Shown piece by piece: positions 37,152 to 45,793 of a DNA stretch of 64,000 bases (position 1 is its first letter; the number at the start of each line of letters is the position of its first letter). Both the position numbers and the translations under genes were made by a program. The stretch is from Sutcliffiella tianshenii (lineage in GTDB: Bacteria; Bacillota; Bacilli; Bacillales; Bacillaceae_I). Under the pieces are notes generated by a model. The model saw only the letters and a list, made by a program, of their open reading frames with translations, was not told where the DNA came from and did not search any database. The DNA is taken from assembly GCF_016908565.1 (NCBI RefSeq), contig NZ_JAFBED010000014.1:1-64000 (forward strand). Direction: 5' to 3'.

Positions 37152-38744
37152 ATGAATGTAGAGCAATTTTTAAAACAACAGAATGAACAATTTCAGATCC
37201 TATTGAAAAAATCATCCTATGCAGGATGGATGGCACAAACGACAGGGGAGAAAAAGTGGGCAGAGGAAGCAGGAAAAGCTTCCAGTGAGTTCAGCCTTTA
37301 TTATTCAGACAGTGAGCGATTTGAAAAAGTGAAAGAACTGCTTTCCAAAGAAAATCTCAGTCCAGAACAGCAGCGTCAATTGGAGCTATTGGAAACGGAA
37401 ATGAAAGAAAATCAAATGTCCAAGGAAACGATCGAAGAGCTCGCTTCCATGTCTTCAGAATTGAACTATCTCTTTAATACGTATATGCCCCAAGTGGATG
37501 GCAGGAAGCTTTCAGCAAACAGTATCCGTGATATTCTGGTTAACAGCACAGATAATGTAGAACGGGAGAAGGCATGGAAGGCCAGTAAGGAGGTTGGTGC
37601 AGAAGTATCGACCAAACTGATTGAGCTTGTTAAAAAACGCAATGAAGCTGCCAGAAACCTGGGATACGAAAACTATTATAAAATGGCCTTTGCCAACCAG
37701 GAATTGGATTTGGAAGAGATCTTTACGATATTCTCCAATCTTGTGGAGCAGTCGGATGAGACCTTCCGTAAGCTGAAAAGCGAATTGGATGCGTCTCTTG
37801 CAGAGAAATTCAAAATAGATGTAAAAGATCTTCGTCCTTGGCACTACTCAGACCCATTCTTTCAGGAAGCGCCAGCCAACGAGGATGCAAACCTGGACCC
37901 ATTTTTTAAAGGGCAAAACTTAGAAACCTTGACTGCCGAAACATTCAATTCAATGGATATGCCGATAGATGGGCTATATGCGTCCTCTGATTTGAATCCG
38001 CGAGATGGTAAAAATCCGACTGCATTCTGCATGGATATGGATCGTGAAGGGGACATCCGGGTATTATGCAATAATGTTGATAATACATACTGGATGGGGA
38101 CGATGCTTCATGAATTTGGCCATGCAGCCTACAATAAATATACCAATCGTGACCTGCCTGCGTTGCTACGCAGTCCAGCGCATATCCTGACAACAGAAGC
38201 CATCGCGATGCTATTTGGAAAGATGACAGAGAATAGGGAATGGTTATCAAAATTCCTGAAGCTTGATGAGGCTACTTTGGATAAATTAGCTCCAAGCCTT
38301 GAAAAGCATGAGCAACTAAAGATGCTCATATCTGCAAGGTGGATCATCACTTTCGTTTTCTTTGAAAAGGCGCTTTATGAAAATCCAGACCAGGATCTGA
38401 ATGCATTATGGTGGGAAACAGTAGAAAAGATTCAGCTTGTCAATCCTCCGGAGAATCGAACCAACCCTGATTGGGCTGCGAAGATCCACTTCACATTGGC
38501 ACCAGTGTACTATCAGAATTACCTGTTGGGGGAACTGACTTCCGCACAGCTTCATCAATATATATTGAACAATATTTCAGAAGAATTCTTCACTCCGCAA
38601 GTCGGTGCCTATATCCGTGATGAATTCCTTGCGCCAGGCAGCTCCTACCACTGGAATAAGAAAATTGAAATGGTCACTGGCGAACCATTGAATCCGGCAT
38701 TCTTTGTTAAGGCCTATTGTGAAAAAACACCAGTAAAACGATAA
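37152..38744 (+). CDS. Zinc metallopeptidase, gluzincin (M2/M3-like)
   Basis: A 530-residue, largely helical, leaderless protein with the zinc motif HEFGH at 320-324 and a downstream glutamate in TTEAIAM near 347-353, the gluzincin third ligand. The overall helical plan and length resemble the bacterial M2/M3 peptidases that trim oligopeptides in the cytoplasm. Which of the two families it belongs to I cannot decide without a profile search. AGGGAAAA lies upstream. It may serve to degrade peptides imported by the Opp system encoded further on. Confidence 0.82.
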   Translation: MNVEQFLKQQNEQFQILLKKSSYAGWMAQTTGEKKWAEEAGKASSEFSLYYSDSERFEKVKELLSKENLSPEQQRQLELLETEMKENQMSKETIEELASMSSELNYLFNTYMPQVDGRKLSANSIRDILVNSTDNVEREKAWKASKEVGAEVSTKLIELVKKRNEAARNLGYENYYKMAFANQELDLEEIFTIFSNLVEQSDETFRKLKSELDASLAEKFKIDVKDLRPWHYSDPFFQEAPANEDANLDPFFKGQNLETLTAETFNSMDMPIDGLYASSDLNPRDGKNPTAFCMDMDREGDIRVLCNNVDNTYWMGTMLHEFGHAAYNKYTNRDLPALLRSPAHILTTEAIAMLFGKMTENREWLSKFLKLDEATLDKLAPSLEKHEQLKMLISARWIITFVFFEKALYENPDQDLNALWWETVEKIQLVNPPENRTNPDWAAKIHFTLAPVYYQNYLLGELTSAQLHQYILNNISEEFFTPQVGAYIRDEFLAPGSSYHWNKKIEMVTGEPLNPAFFVKAYCEKTPVKR

Positions 38745-38749
38745 TCAAA

Positions 38750-38790
38750 GAGAAGAAAACCAAGAGCATCATTGGTTTTCTTCTTTTTTT
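38750..38790 (+). terminator. Terminator of the metallopeptidase gene
   Basis: agaagaaaaccaa pairs with ttggttttcttct and is followed by ttttttt. Confidence 0.9.
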
Positions 38791-38952
38791 ATGCCTATTA
38801 ATTTTTCATTACAATTTTTACAAAAATGATATTTACTATGAAAATAGTCTCATTTTACGTTACACTATTCAATATGGAGTTTTTTCGAGTTTTTTTGACA
38901 AATGTTATTTAAGAAGAATACTAGACTTCAAGTAGAAAGGTATGTCTCCTTC

Positions 38953-40197
38953 ATGATAAAAAAATGTAAAAATCTTTTGCTGATAGCCATTGTGCTAGTA
39001 CTAGGGCTTCCTATTCATCATACAAATGCAAATTCTAATCAGAATATAGAACTATTCAGTGAATCGGCCATACTGATAGACACCGAAACCGGGGATGTCC
39101 TCTATGAAAAGGACCGTGATAAAATCATGTATCCGGCAAGTATCACCAAAATTGTCACTGCCATCATTGCCATAGAAGAGGGGAATCTCGAGGATATTGT
39201 AACCGTCAGTGAAAAGGCGCGTAATCAAGATGGCTCTAGAGTTTATCTGTTAGAGGGCGAGAAGGTTACACTTCAAAAGCTCGTACAAGGTTTATTGATC
39301 AATTCAGGTAATGATGCAGGAACTGCCATAGCAGAGCATATGAACGGCAGTGAAAAAGAGTTTGCGAAACGGATGACAGCGTTTGTCGAAAAAGAAATAG
39401 GCACTGAAAACACCACGTTCAAAAATCCTCATGGACTGTTTGATCCGGAACACGTGACTACAGCCGAGGATATGGGAAAAATTGCCCGATATGCCATGAA
39501 AAACGAAACGTTCCGTGAAATTGTCGGGACAAAAGAAATGGAGTGGATCGGCGAGGGCTGGGAAACCACCCTATACAATCATCATCGTCTTTTATGGGAT
39601 TATGAGGGTGCGACCGGGGTGAAAAACGGATATGTGCCTGAATCAGGCCATACACTTGTTACTACAGCGGAGCGGAATGGAAAAGAACTGCTTGTGGTGA
39701 CATTAAAAGCGGCTTCCAAATATTATTCATATAAGGATACGATGAATCTCCTGGATTATGGGTTTCTCAATTTTGAAACCGTGACGGTTGAAAAAGGTAA
39801 AATGATCAGTGATGCTGCGGGCAGGGATTTTATGCTGACAAAGGATATACAAGTTTCCAAAAAGTCGGATGAGGAAATCAGCCTTGCAGTAAACAATGCA
39901 GATCAGCTTATCGTGAAGACAGGTGACCGGGAAAATATTAAAGAAGGCGTCATAGTGGAACAGGTGAAAAACGAAATCACCCCATTGGCTTCTACCGAAA
40001 AAACAGACAAGCATGAGTCTGCCAACCAGGCTGAAAATCAGAAAAGCAGTTTCTTTTCCATGGGCATTTTTCTTGTTATCCTATTTTTCATCGTTTGGAT
40101 TTTAGGATGGAATCAAAAGCGCCGCAGAAGAAAAAAGAATCAAGGAAGATTTTCAGAATCCGTAAGCTATGCCAGAAGAAGTAAATATTATCACTAA
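38953..40197 (+). CDS. D-alanyl-D-alanine carboxypeptidase (S11, DacF/DacB-like)
   Basis: A 414-residue penicillin-binding protein that trims the terminal D-Ala of peptidoglycan stems. It has a signal peptide (1-27), the SxxK motif in PASITK (Ser63/Lys66), SxN in NSGN (Ser117), and KNG at 223-225 in place of the common KTG. A C-terminal helix (about 372-390) followed by a run of basic residues anchors it to the membrane. The ATG at 38953 gives a normal signal peptide; the ribosome-binding sequence AGAAAGG is somewhat far away. Start confidence is moderate. Confidence 0.87.
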   Translation: MIKKCKNLLLIAIVLVLGLPIHHTNANSNQNIELFSESAILIDTETGDVLYEKDRDKIMYPASITKIVTAIIAIEEGNLEDIVTVSEKARNQDGSRVYLLEGEKVTLQKLVQGLLINSGNDAGTAIAEHMNGSEKEFAKRMTAFVEKEIGTENTTFKNPHGLFDPEHVTTAEDMGKIARYAMKNETFREIVGTKEMEWIGEGWETTLYNHHRLLWDYEGATGVKNGYVPESGHTLVTTAERNGKELLVVTLKAASKYYSYKDTMNLLDYGFLNFETVTVEKGKMISDAAGRDFMLTKDIQVSKKSDEEISLAVNNADQLIVKTGDRENIKEGVIVEQVKNEITPLASTEKTDKHESANQAENQKSSFFSMGIFLVILFFIVWILGWNQKRRRRKKNQGRFSESVSYARRSKYYH

Positions 40198-40201
40198 AAG
40201 C

Positions 40202-40240
40202 CACGACACACCAACTATCAGAAGGTGTGTCGTTTTTTTA
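40202..40240 (+). terminator. Terminator of the carboxypeptidase gene
   Basis: cacgacacacc/ggtgtgtcgt stem followed by ttttttt. Confidence 0.9.
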
Positions 40241-40287
40241 TGGTTCCTTTTTTATTTTTTATATAGCAAATAATATCTAACCCGTGA

Positions 40288-40416
40288 GGTGATTGTAGCG
40301 GAGGACACTTGACTCCTGCGGGAACGTAGAGGGCATGGGAGACCCCGAAGGCGAAGAGCCGAGGAGGCTCCCATCCGTCCCCGCGGAAAGCAAGGGTCAG
40401 GAGCGGAAATCAACGG
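40288..40416. repeat. GC-rich dispersed intergenic element (Bacillaceae type)
   Basis: About 130 bases of GC-rich DNA in an A/T-rich gap. It contains gattgtagcggagg at one end and ggagcggaaatcaac at the other, gactcctgcgggaac near the left, ccccgcggaaagca near the right, and an inner hairpin gggag/ctccc. I recall the same blocks (ctcctgcggga, gagaccccg, gaggaggctc, ggagcggaaatcaac) repeated in intergenic regions of many Bacillaceae genomes. It has no open frame of note. Confidence 0.65.
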
Positions 40417-40547
40417 ACTTCATTTGATGTATACATTTCTCAATAATAGCTTTATTATTTCTAAAATAGGGTAATGAAAGTAATATTTGGATTAGTAACC
40501 ATTCCATGTATATAATATGAATATGTATTTTAGAGGAGGTTTTCATA

Positions 40548-40994
40548 ATGGCAAGAGTAGAAGAAACACTTAAACAGGAACTTATCGACTTATTGCAGGG
40601 TGAAAAAATTGTATCATTGATCACGACGGATAAGAAAACGAAGAAACCGAACCTGAGCATCGTTTCTTGGCTGGTGGCACATCAGGATGGGAAGACCATA
40701 AAATTTGCATTGGGTCATAAAGCGGAAAGCGCGTTTAACATTGAAGAAACACCGGACCTTTTATTGGGAGTGGTCGGAGCAGGCAGCTGCTATTCCATTA
40801 GCGGAAAAGGGACAGTTTCAGACGTGATTGATAAAACGATGAAGTATCGTATTGTAACTGTGGATGTAGAGTCTGTCGAAGATGTCATCTTCTATGGTGG
40901 ACAAATCACGCAGGAGCCGGATTATATTAAAACATATGATGCGGAGCTTGCGAAGAAGTTGGATGAAGAAGTATACGAAATGCTGAAGAAATAA
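40548..40994 (+). CDS. PNPOx-like flavin-binding split-barrel protein
   Basis: A 148-residue protein of the pyridoxamine-5'-phosphate-oxidase-like fold (about 10-110: VSLITTDKKTKKPNLSIVSW, then IKFALGHKAESAFNIEETP, then GKGTV). These small proteins usually bind FMN or F420; the reaction is unknown. AGGAGG precedes the ATG, and a terminator follows. Confidence 0.8.
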   Translation: MARVEETLKQELIDLLQGEKIVSLITTDKKTKKPNLSIVSWLVAHQDGKTIKFALGHKAESAFNIEETPDLLLGVVGAGSCYSISGKGTVSDVIDKTMKYRIVTVDVESVEDVIFYGGQITQEPDYIKTYDAELAKKLDEEVYEMLKK

Positions 40995-41002
40995 TTGTAG
41001 AA

Positions 41003-41036
41003 GGGACGTATCCTAATCGGAACGTCCCATTTTTTA
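41003..41036 (+). terminator. Terminator of the PNPOx-like gene
   Basis: gggacgt/acgtccc stem with a 12-base loop, then atttttt. Confidence 0.88.
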
Positions 41037-41135
41037 TGAGTCGGAAAAATCTTAATGGCTTTTCACTTCAAAAAATTTCCTTGTTAATGGTAGAATATAG
41101 ATTAGTAAAACTTGACTATAGGAGGGTTTACAGTA

Positions 41136-41996
41136 ATGGATATCGTTTTCACCGACCGAGTAAATCGGATTCTCGAAATGGCGACTGATAAAGTGGATGT
41201 TCATCAAGCTCTTACTCCTCTTCACCTGTTCCTCGCAATGTGTGAGGAGAATAGCGGGGTATGTGGAGAATTGTCCTCCTATTTAATAAAGCAATATGGA
41301 TTTAGTTTTTTGCATGATTTTTCTAAAAATCTTCAACCGTTCCATCCCGCTCCTATAACTTTACCATGCTGTTCTGTGCCGGTTTCTCCTGAGGTGGAGA
41401 CTTTATTTACTTACGCGGCAGGCAGGATGCACAGATACAATCAGATTCGCTTGAATGAGGGGCATCTCATGCAGGCAATACTTAAATTTGAACCCACCGT
41501 CCACTCTCTTCTGACAGAAAACGACATAGCATTCGTTGAAAAATCAGTTTGCGCATCCCGGGATATGCTCGTTGCAATGGATCACTACCGGTCACCAGAT
41601 AGTGTTGGGGAATCATCCTACATACGAAGAGCAATTAGTACAGACCTACCGGCTTTAATGGAGCTGGTGGAGGAGCAGTTTGGTTCAGGTTGGATAGAGA
41701 CCGTTCAAAACGGCTTTAATAAAGATGAGATATCCATCTTTCTAGCAAAAGATAATGATAGAATTATAGGATTTGCATGCTATGAGTCCTTTGAAAATAA
41801 AAAAGGAACCTTTGGACCGATGGGGGTTGTCAAAGGGGAGAGAACCAAGGGAATTGGGGCACTCTTGCTGCACCATAGCTTGTCTGAGTTGAAGAAAAAG
41901 GATTATCGATATGTAGTGATAGAGGGAGCAGGGCCCATAGAGTTTTATGAAAAAGAGTGTAAGGCAGTGTTGATACCAATCTATGAATCTAGATAG
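41136..41996 (+). CDS. Clp-N repeat / GNAT acetyltransferase fusion
   Basis: A 286-residue protein with two parts. Residues about 1-125 resemble the Clp N domain of ClpC/ClpA chaperones, with two repeats: FTDRVNRILEMATD...TPLHLFLAM (near 4-33) and VSPEVETLFTYAAGRMHRYNQ...NEGHLMQAIL (near 83-117). Residues about 158-286 form a GNAT domain: IFLAKDNDRIIGFACYE, then the acetyl-CoA loop GVVKGERTKGIGALLL near 231-246. Clp N domains bind substrates or adaptors, and ClpC's binds phospho-arginine; whether this one does is inference. The ATG at 41136 has AGGAGGG upstream. It precedes the NAT-like gene by 42 bases. Confidence 0.78.
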   Translation: MDIVFTDRVNRILEMATDKVDVHQALTPLHLFLAMCEENSGVCGELSSYLIKQYGFSFLHDFSKNLQPFHPAPITLPCCSVPVSPEVETLFTYAAGRMHRYNQIRLNEGHLMQAILKFEPTVHSLLTENDIAFVEKSVCASRDMLVAMDHYRSPDSVGESSYIRRAISTDLPALMELVEEQFGSGWIETVQNGFNKDEISIFLAKDNDRIIGFACYESFENKKGTFGPMGVVKGERTKGIGALLLHHSLSELKKKDYRYVVIEGAGPIEFYEKECKAVLIPIYESR

Positions 41997-42038
41997 AAGC
42001 AATGAATAGGGAAAATACTTCTGAGGGGAAGAAATAAT

Positions 42039-42797
42039 GTGAACGCGCCAAAGAACATTCTGGAGGTTTGGAGAAAATTTGATGATGTAGGGATGGATAC
42101 CATCACTAAAGCATTCTTTTATGATAAGAGGAAAAAGAGGCAGCGTACAGTCGCTGAAATGAAGGAGCATTATGAGGGTTTTGGAGCTGGTGGCAATTGC
42201 TTTGATTTGGCAATTTGGCTTCTTGCTGAATTGAACGAGGCTGGCATTGAGGCCTATCCGATAGGTCATGATTTCTTTGATGAAAAGGCACATGTAGCCT
42301 TGATTGCATTGGGAGAAGATGGTGAAAAGTACTATTGCGATCTTGGGGACCAATGGATTCAACCCATCCTTATAGAGAAAAATGATAGGTTTATCGAAGG
42401 GAAGTTGGCGGGCTTTTTTCCAGGAGCATACGTAAAAGTAGAAACGAAAGAAAAAGAGTTCAATATATCCTATATAAGGAATAATGGGAAAATTTCAATG
42501 CAGACATTTCCTTTAACTCGATATACTAATGAAGATTTACTCAGAGCTGGTGAATTGTCCCAAGCTAGGATATGGAAAGCTTTATGTGAAAAGAGGGTTA
42601 GAAGGGAAGGGACGGATGAAGTTACCCATTGGGAATTTTATAACTGGAAAAGCTTTGAAAGCAGTCTTTCCGGCTTGAACAAAGAGCCTGAGCTTTCTTC
42701 AAAAGACGAATGGGCAGAGAGGATAGCATTGAACATGGGTATGGACCTTGAATTTGTGAAAGCAGCACTTTCCAAGTTTGAGTACATCGAAAAATGA
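42039..42797 (+). CDS. Cys-His-Asp enzyme resembling arylamine N-acetyltransferase/transglutaminase folds
   Basis: A 252-residue protein. GGNCFDLAIWLLAEL (51-65, Cys54), DEKAHVALIAL (81-91, His85) and YYCDLGDQW (98-106, Asp101) give the ordered Cys-His-Asp triad of arylamine N-acetyltransferases and papain/transglutaminase folds. The match to any named family is weak. The C-terminal third is helical and without motif. It starts at GTG with GAGGGGAAG upstream and lies directly after the Clp-N/GNAT fusion, so the two may be cotranscribed. Confidence 0.65.
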   Translation: MNAPKNILEVWRKFDDVGMDTITKAFFYDKRKKRQRTVAEMKEHYEGFGAGGNCFDLAIWLLAELNEAGIEAYPIGHDFFDEKAHVALIALGEDGEKYYCDLGDQWIQPILIEKNDRFIEGKLAGFFPGAYVKVETKEKEFNISYIRNNGKISMQTFPLTRYTNEDLLRAGELSQARIWKALCEKRVRREGTDEVTHWEFYNWKSFESSLSGLNKEPELSSKDEWAERIALNMGMDLEFVKAALSKFEYIEK

Positions 42798-42814
42798 TAG
42801 ACTCTTGACTTAAA

Positions 42815-42845
42815 AAAAGAGCCTTGATTGAAAGGCTCTTTTATA
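42815..42845. terminator. Bidirectional terminator
   Basis: aaaagagcctt/aaggctctttt stem with T-runs on both strands, between the NAT-like gene and the convergent opp operon. Confidence 0.92.
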
Positions 42846-42876
42846 TTGCTTAGAATATTTTTGGAAATGGAGAAGG

Positions 42877-43830
42877 CTATTCATACAGGTGACAGGCAAC
42901 AAAATGTGCCGGCTTTACTTCCTGCCATTTCGGCTTCACCACTCTGCATGTATCCATGGCTTGCGGGCATCTTGTATGGAATACACAGCCTCCGGGAGGG
43001 TTCATAGGACTTGGAACATCTCCCTCCAAAACAATCCTCTCCCGTCTCCCATTAGGTGATGGTGTCGGTACTGCGGACAACAAAGCTTGTGTATAGGGAT
43101 GCAAAGGCTCTTTGCATAGCTCATCGCTATCTGCCAGCTCGACCATCTGCCCCAGGTACATAACAAGTATACGATCTGATATGTAGCGCACCATTGAAAG
43201 GTCATGAGCGATGAATAAATAGGTTAAATTAAATCGGTCCTGCAATTCCTTAAGCAGATTGACTACTTGAGCCTGGATTGAAACATCCAACGCGGAAATC
43301 GGTTCATCGCAGACGATGAATTTCGGTTGAAGGGCAAGGGCCCTGGCTATCCCGATACGCTGCCTTTGGCCTCCTGAAAACTCGTGTGGGAACCTTTGCA
43401 TGTGGTCCTCGTTCAATCCTACTAATCTCAGCAATTCTTTGATCCGATCCTTTCTTGCTTTGCCCTTTAATGTTTGATGGATATCAAGGGGTTCACCTAT
43501 AATCGATTCAATGGTCATCCGTGGATTGAGCGATGCATAAGGGTCCTGGAAAATGATTTGTACCTCTTTGCGCAACGCCTTCATTTCCCTCGGTGATAAA
43601 GAGAAGATGTTCTTTCCTTCGAAAAGCACTTCACCGGCAGTGGCCTCTAGTAATCTAATCGCTGTTTTGCCAATGGTAGACTTGCCGCAACCGCTTTCCC
43701 CGACAAGTCCCACTGTTTCCCCCTGGTGGATGGTGAGATCGACCCCGTCCACCGCTTTGACCGTTCCACCATTGATAGAAAAGTATTTTTGTAATTTCTT
43801 TATCTCTACTAAAGCATTACTTCCAGCCAT
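42877..43830 (-). CDS. oppF: Oligopeptide ABC transporter ATP-binding protein
   Basis: A 317-residue ATPase of peptide import: Walker A GESGCGKST (near 43-51), Q-loop IIFQDPYASLNP, signature LSGGQ-type FSGGQRQR (near 151), Walker B FIVCDEP (near 171-177) and H-loop FIAHDLS. The C-terminal Opp/Dpp extension, with three spaced Cys (CVFHTRC...CRVV), is complete. It is the last gene of the operon, 11 bases after oppD, ending at a bidirectional terminator. Confidence 0.93.
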   Translation of the reverse strand: MAGSNALVEIKKLQKYFSINGGTVKAVDGVDLTIHQGETVGLVGESGCGKSTIGKTAIRLLEATAGEVLFEGKNIFSLSPREMKALRKEVQIIFQDPYASLNPRMTIESIIGEPLDIHQTLKGKARKDRIKELLRLVGLNEDHMQRFPHEFSGGQRQRIGIARALALQPKFIVCDEPISALDVSIQAQVVNLLKELQDRFNLTYLFIAHDLSMVRYISDRILVMYLGQMVELADSDELCKEPLHPYTQALLSAVPTPSPNGRRERIVLEGDVPSPMNPPGGCVFHTRCPQAMDTCRVVKPKWQEVKPAHFVACHLYE

Positions 43831-43841
43831 TCACAGACCTC

Positions 43842-44840
43842 CTAGCTTTCCTTGTACATACGCTTGGCAATGGGGTGGTGTAACCAGCATCTAGCCAGTT
43901 GCTTGTTTTCTATTTCCAAAAGTTCCGGTGTCTCTGACTGACATATCTTCATGGCATATGGACAGCGGGCAAAAAATGCACATCCCTTTGGCGGATCCAA
44001 CAGGTCTGGTGGAGTCCCGGGTATCGGTTCCAAGGTTTGCTTTCTGTCCAAGTCTATTCTTGGTATCGTTTTTAAGAGACCTTGCGTATATGGGTGAAGG
44101 GGGGTGTTGAAAATATCCTCCACTTTACCTGTTTCCACCACCTGGCCGGCATACATGACTACGACCCGTTCACATGTTTCTGCAACAACCCCCAGGTCAT
44201 GAGTAATCAAAACAAGGGAAGTCCCAAGCTTTTGCTGCAGTTCCTTCAATAGTTCCAGGATTTGAGCCTGAATCGTGACATCCAAAGCGGTGGTCGGTTC
44301 GTCAGCAAGCAATAGCTTTGGTTGACAGGCAAGTGCAATGGCAATCATCGCACGTTGTCTCATTCCACCTGAAAATTCATGAGGATATTGCCGGACCCTT
44401 CTTTCCGGTTCCGGGATTCCTACCATCCTCAGCAGTTCAACCGCTTGTACATCAGCTTTTTTTGATGATATTTTATTGTGCTTCATAAGCCCTTCTGCTA
44501 TCTGATCACCGATTTTCATAGTAGGATTCAAGGAAGTCATTGGATCCTGGAAAATCATGCTCATTTCTTTTCCTCTGTATAATTGCATCTTTTTCTCGGA
44601 TAGATTAAGCAGATTCGATGAATTGAAGGTAATATCCCCTTCTTTTATATCCGTAATCCCAGGTGGGAGCAGCCGCATGATCGCTTTGGCAGTCACACTT
44701 TTGCCGCAGCCGGATTCGCCGACTATGGCCACTGCCTCTCCCTCCTTGATCGAGAAGGAAACGCCTCTGACTGCTTGAACCTCCCCGGCGTATGTGTGAA
44801 AGGATACATGTAAATTTTCAACCTCTAATAGTTTTGCCAA
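43842..44840 (-). CDS. oppD: Oligopeptide ABC transporter ATP-binding protein
   Basis: A 332-residue ATPase: Walker A GESGCGKSV (near 38-46), MIFQDPMTSLNP Q-loop, signature FSGGMRQR (near 153), Walker B LLLADEP and LITHDLG. The C-terminal extension contains CAFFARCPYAMKIC. Partner of OppF on the cytoplasmic side. It starts at TTG with AAAGGAGGAA upstream. Confidence 0.93.
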   Translation of the reverse strand: MAKLLEVENLHVSFHTYAGEVQAVRGVSFSIKEGEAVAIVGESGCGKSVTAKAIMRLLPPGITDIKEGDITFNSSNLLNLSEKKMQLYRGKEMSMIFQDPMTSLNPTMKIGDQIAEGLMKHNKISSKKADVQAVELLRMVGIPEPERRVRQYPHEFSGGMRQRAMIAIALACQPKLLLADEPTTALDVTIQAQILELLKELQQKLGTSLVLITHDLGVVAETCERVVVMYAGQVVETGKVEDIFNTPLHPYTQGLLKTIPRIDLDRKQTLEPIPGTPPDLLDPPKGCAFFARCPYAMKICQSETPELLEIENKQLARCWLHHPIAKRMYKES

Positions 44841-44854
44841 AAAAGATTCCTCCT

Positions 44855-45793
44855 TTATTTCCGCAAGCGTGGATCTAGTGCGTCACGAAGCCCGTCTCCA
44901 AAGACGTTAAACGCAAACATGGTTAACGAGATGAGGATGGCAGGAACTAGAAGTTGGTAAAAATTCCCTATCAGGATGCTTCCGAGCGCATCACTGGCCA
45001 TCGTACCCCAGCTTGCTTTTGGTGCGGGGATTCCCAATCCCAGGAAGCTAAGTGTAGCTTCAGCAAAGATGGCGGTCGGCACAGTCAATGTCATATTGAC
45101 CAATATGGGACCCATTGTGTTCGGGATCATATGTTTACGCAATTTCCAGCCTGTTGTCCCCCCCATCGCATTTGCCGCCTGGACAAATTCATACTCCTTC
45201 AATTGAAGCATCTGTCCCCGTACCAGTCTGGCCATTGGAATCCATCCGGTTATTGTCAGGGCAATGATGATGGATAGGAGGCCCCGGTCCAAGATGACCA
45301 TCATCAGTATTGCCATTAATAGAAACGGTATGGCATAAAGCACTTCAGCAACCCTCATCATGATGTTGTCCAATCTGCCACCCTTCAAGGCGGAAACCCC
45401 TCCGTATAATACTCCGAAAACGAAGTCGATCAAGGCAGCCATCAGTCCTATCAGCAAGGAATAACGGGCTCCATACCATGCCCGGGTAAATAGATCGCGG
45501 CCTGAAGAGTCGGTGCCGAACCAATGCTCACTGTTTGGGCGGAGGTTCTTTTTGGTGAAATCCTGTTCGAAATAGGAATAGCCGCTTATAGATGGTCCGA
45601 TTATAGCCATCACAATCATCCCGATAATAAGGAAGAATCCGATCATGGCAAGTTTGTTCTCTTTTAATCGTATCCAGGCATCCTTCCAGTACGATATGCT
45701 TGGACCTGCAATTTTTTCCTGTTCGGAAGGGGAATGCTCGATACGTTCGAACATAGCTTCAAATTCTTTCGAATATTGTCTTTCTCCCATCAT
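44855..45793 (-). CDS. oppC: Oligopeptide ABC transporter permease
   Basis: A 312-residue permease with a cytoplasmic N-terminal extension (about 1-50), the family motif HWFGTDSSGRDLFTRAWYGA (near 88-107), six membrane helices and the EAA loop QAANAMGGTTGWKLRKHMIP (near 205-224). The ATG overlaps the oppB stop (ATGA). Confidence 0.93.
   Translation of the reverse strand: MMGERQYSKEFEAMFERIEHSPSEQEKIAGPSISYWKDAWIRLKENKLAMIGFFLIIGMIVMAIIGPSISGYSYFEQDFTKKNLRPNSEHWFGTDSSGRDLFTRAWYGARYSLLIGLMAALIDFVFGVLYGGVSALKGGRLDNIMMRVAEVLYAIPFLLMAILMMVILDRGLLSIIIALTITGWIPMARLVRGQMLQLKEYEFVQAANAMGGTTGWKLRKHMIPNTMGPILVNMTLTVPTAIFAEATLSFLGLGIPAPKASWGTMASDALGSILIGNFYQLLVPAILISLTMFAFNVFGDGLRDALDPRLRK

Noticed and set aside
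41742-42362. 206-codon leftward frame across two genes
   Set aside because: It lies antisense to the Clp-N/GNAT and NAT-like genes, with no ribosome-binding site or family-like content.
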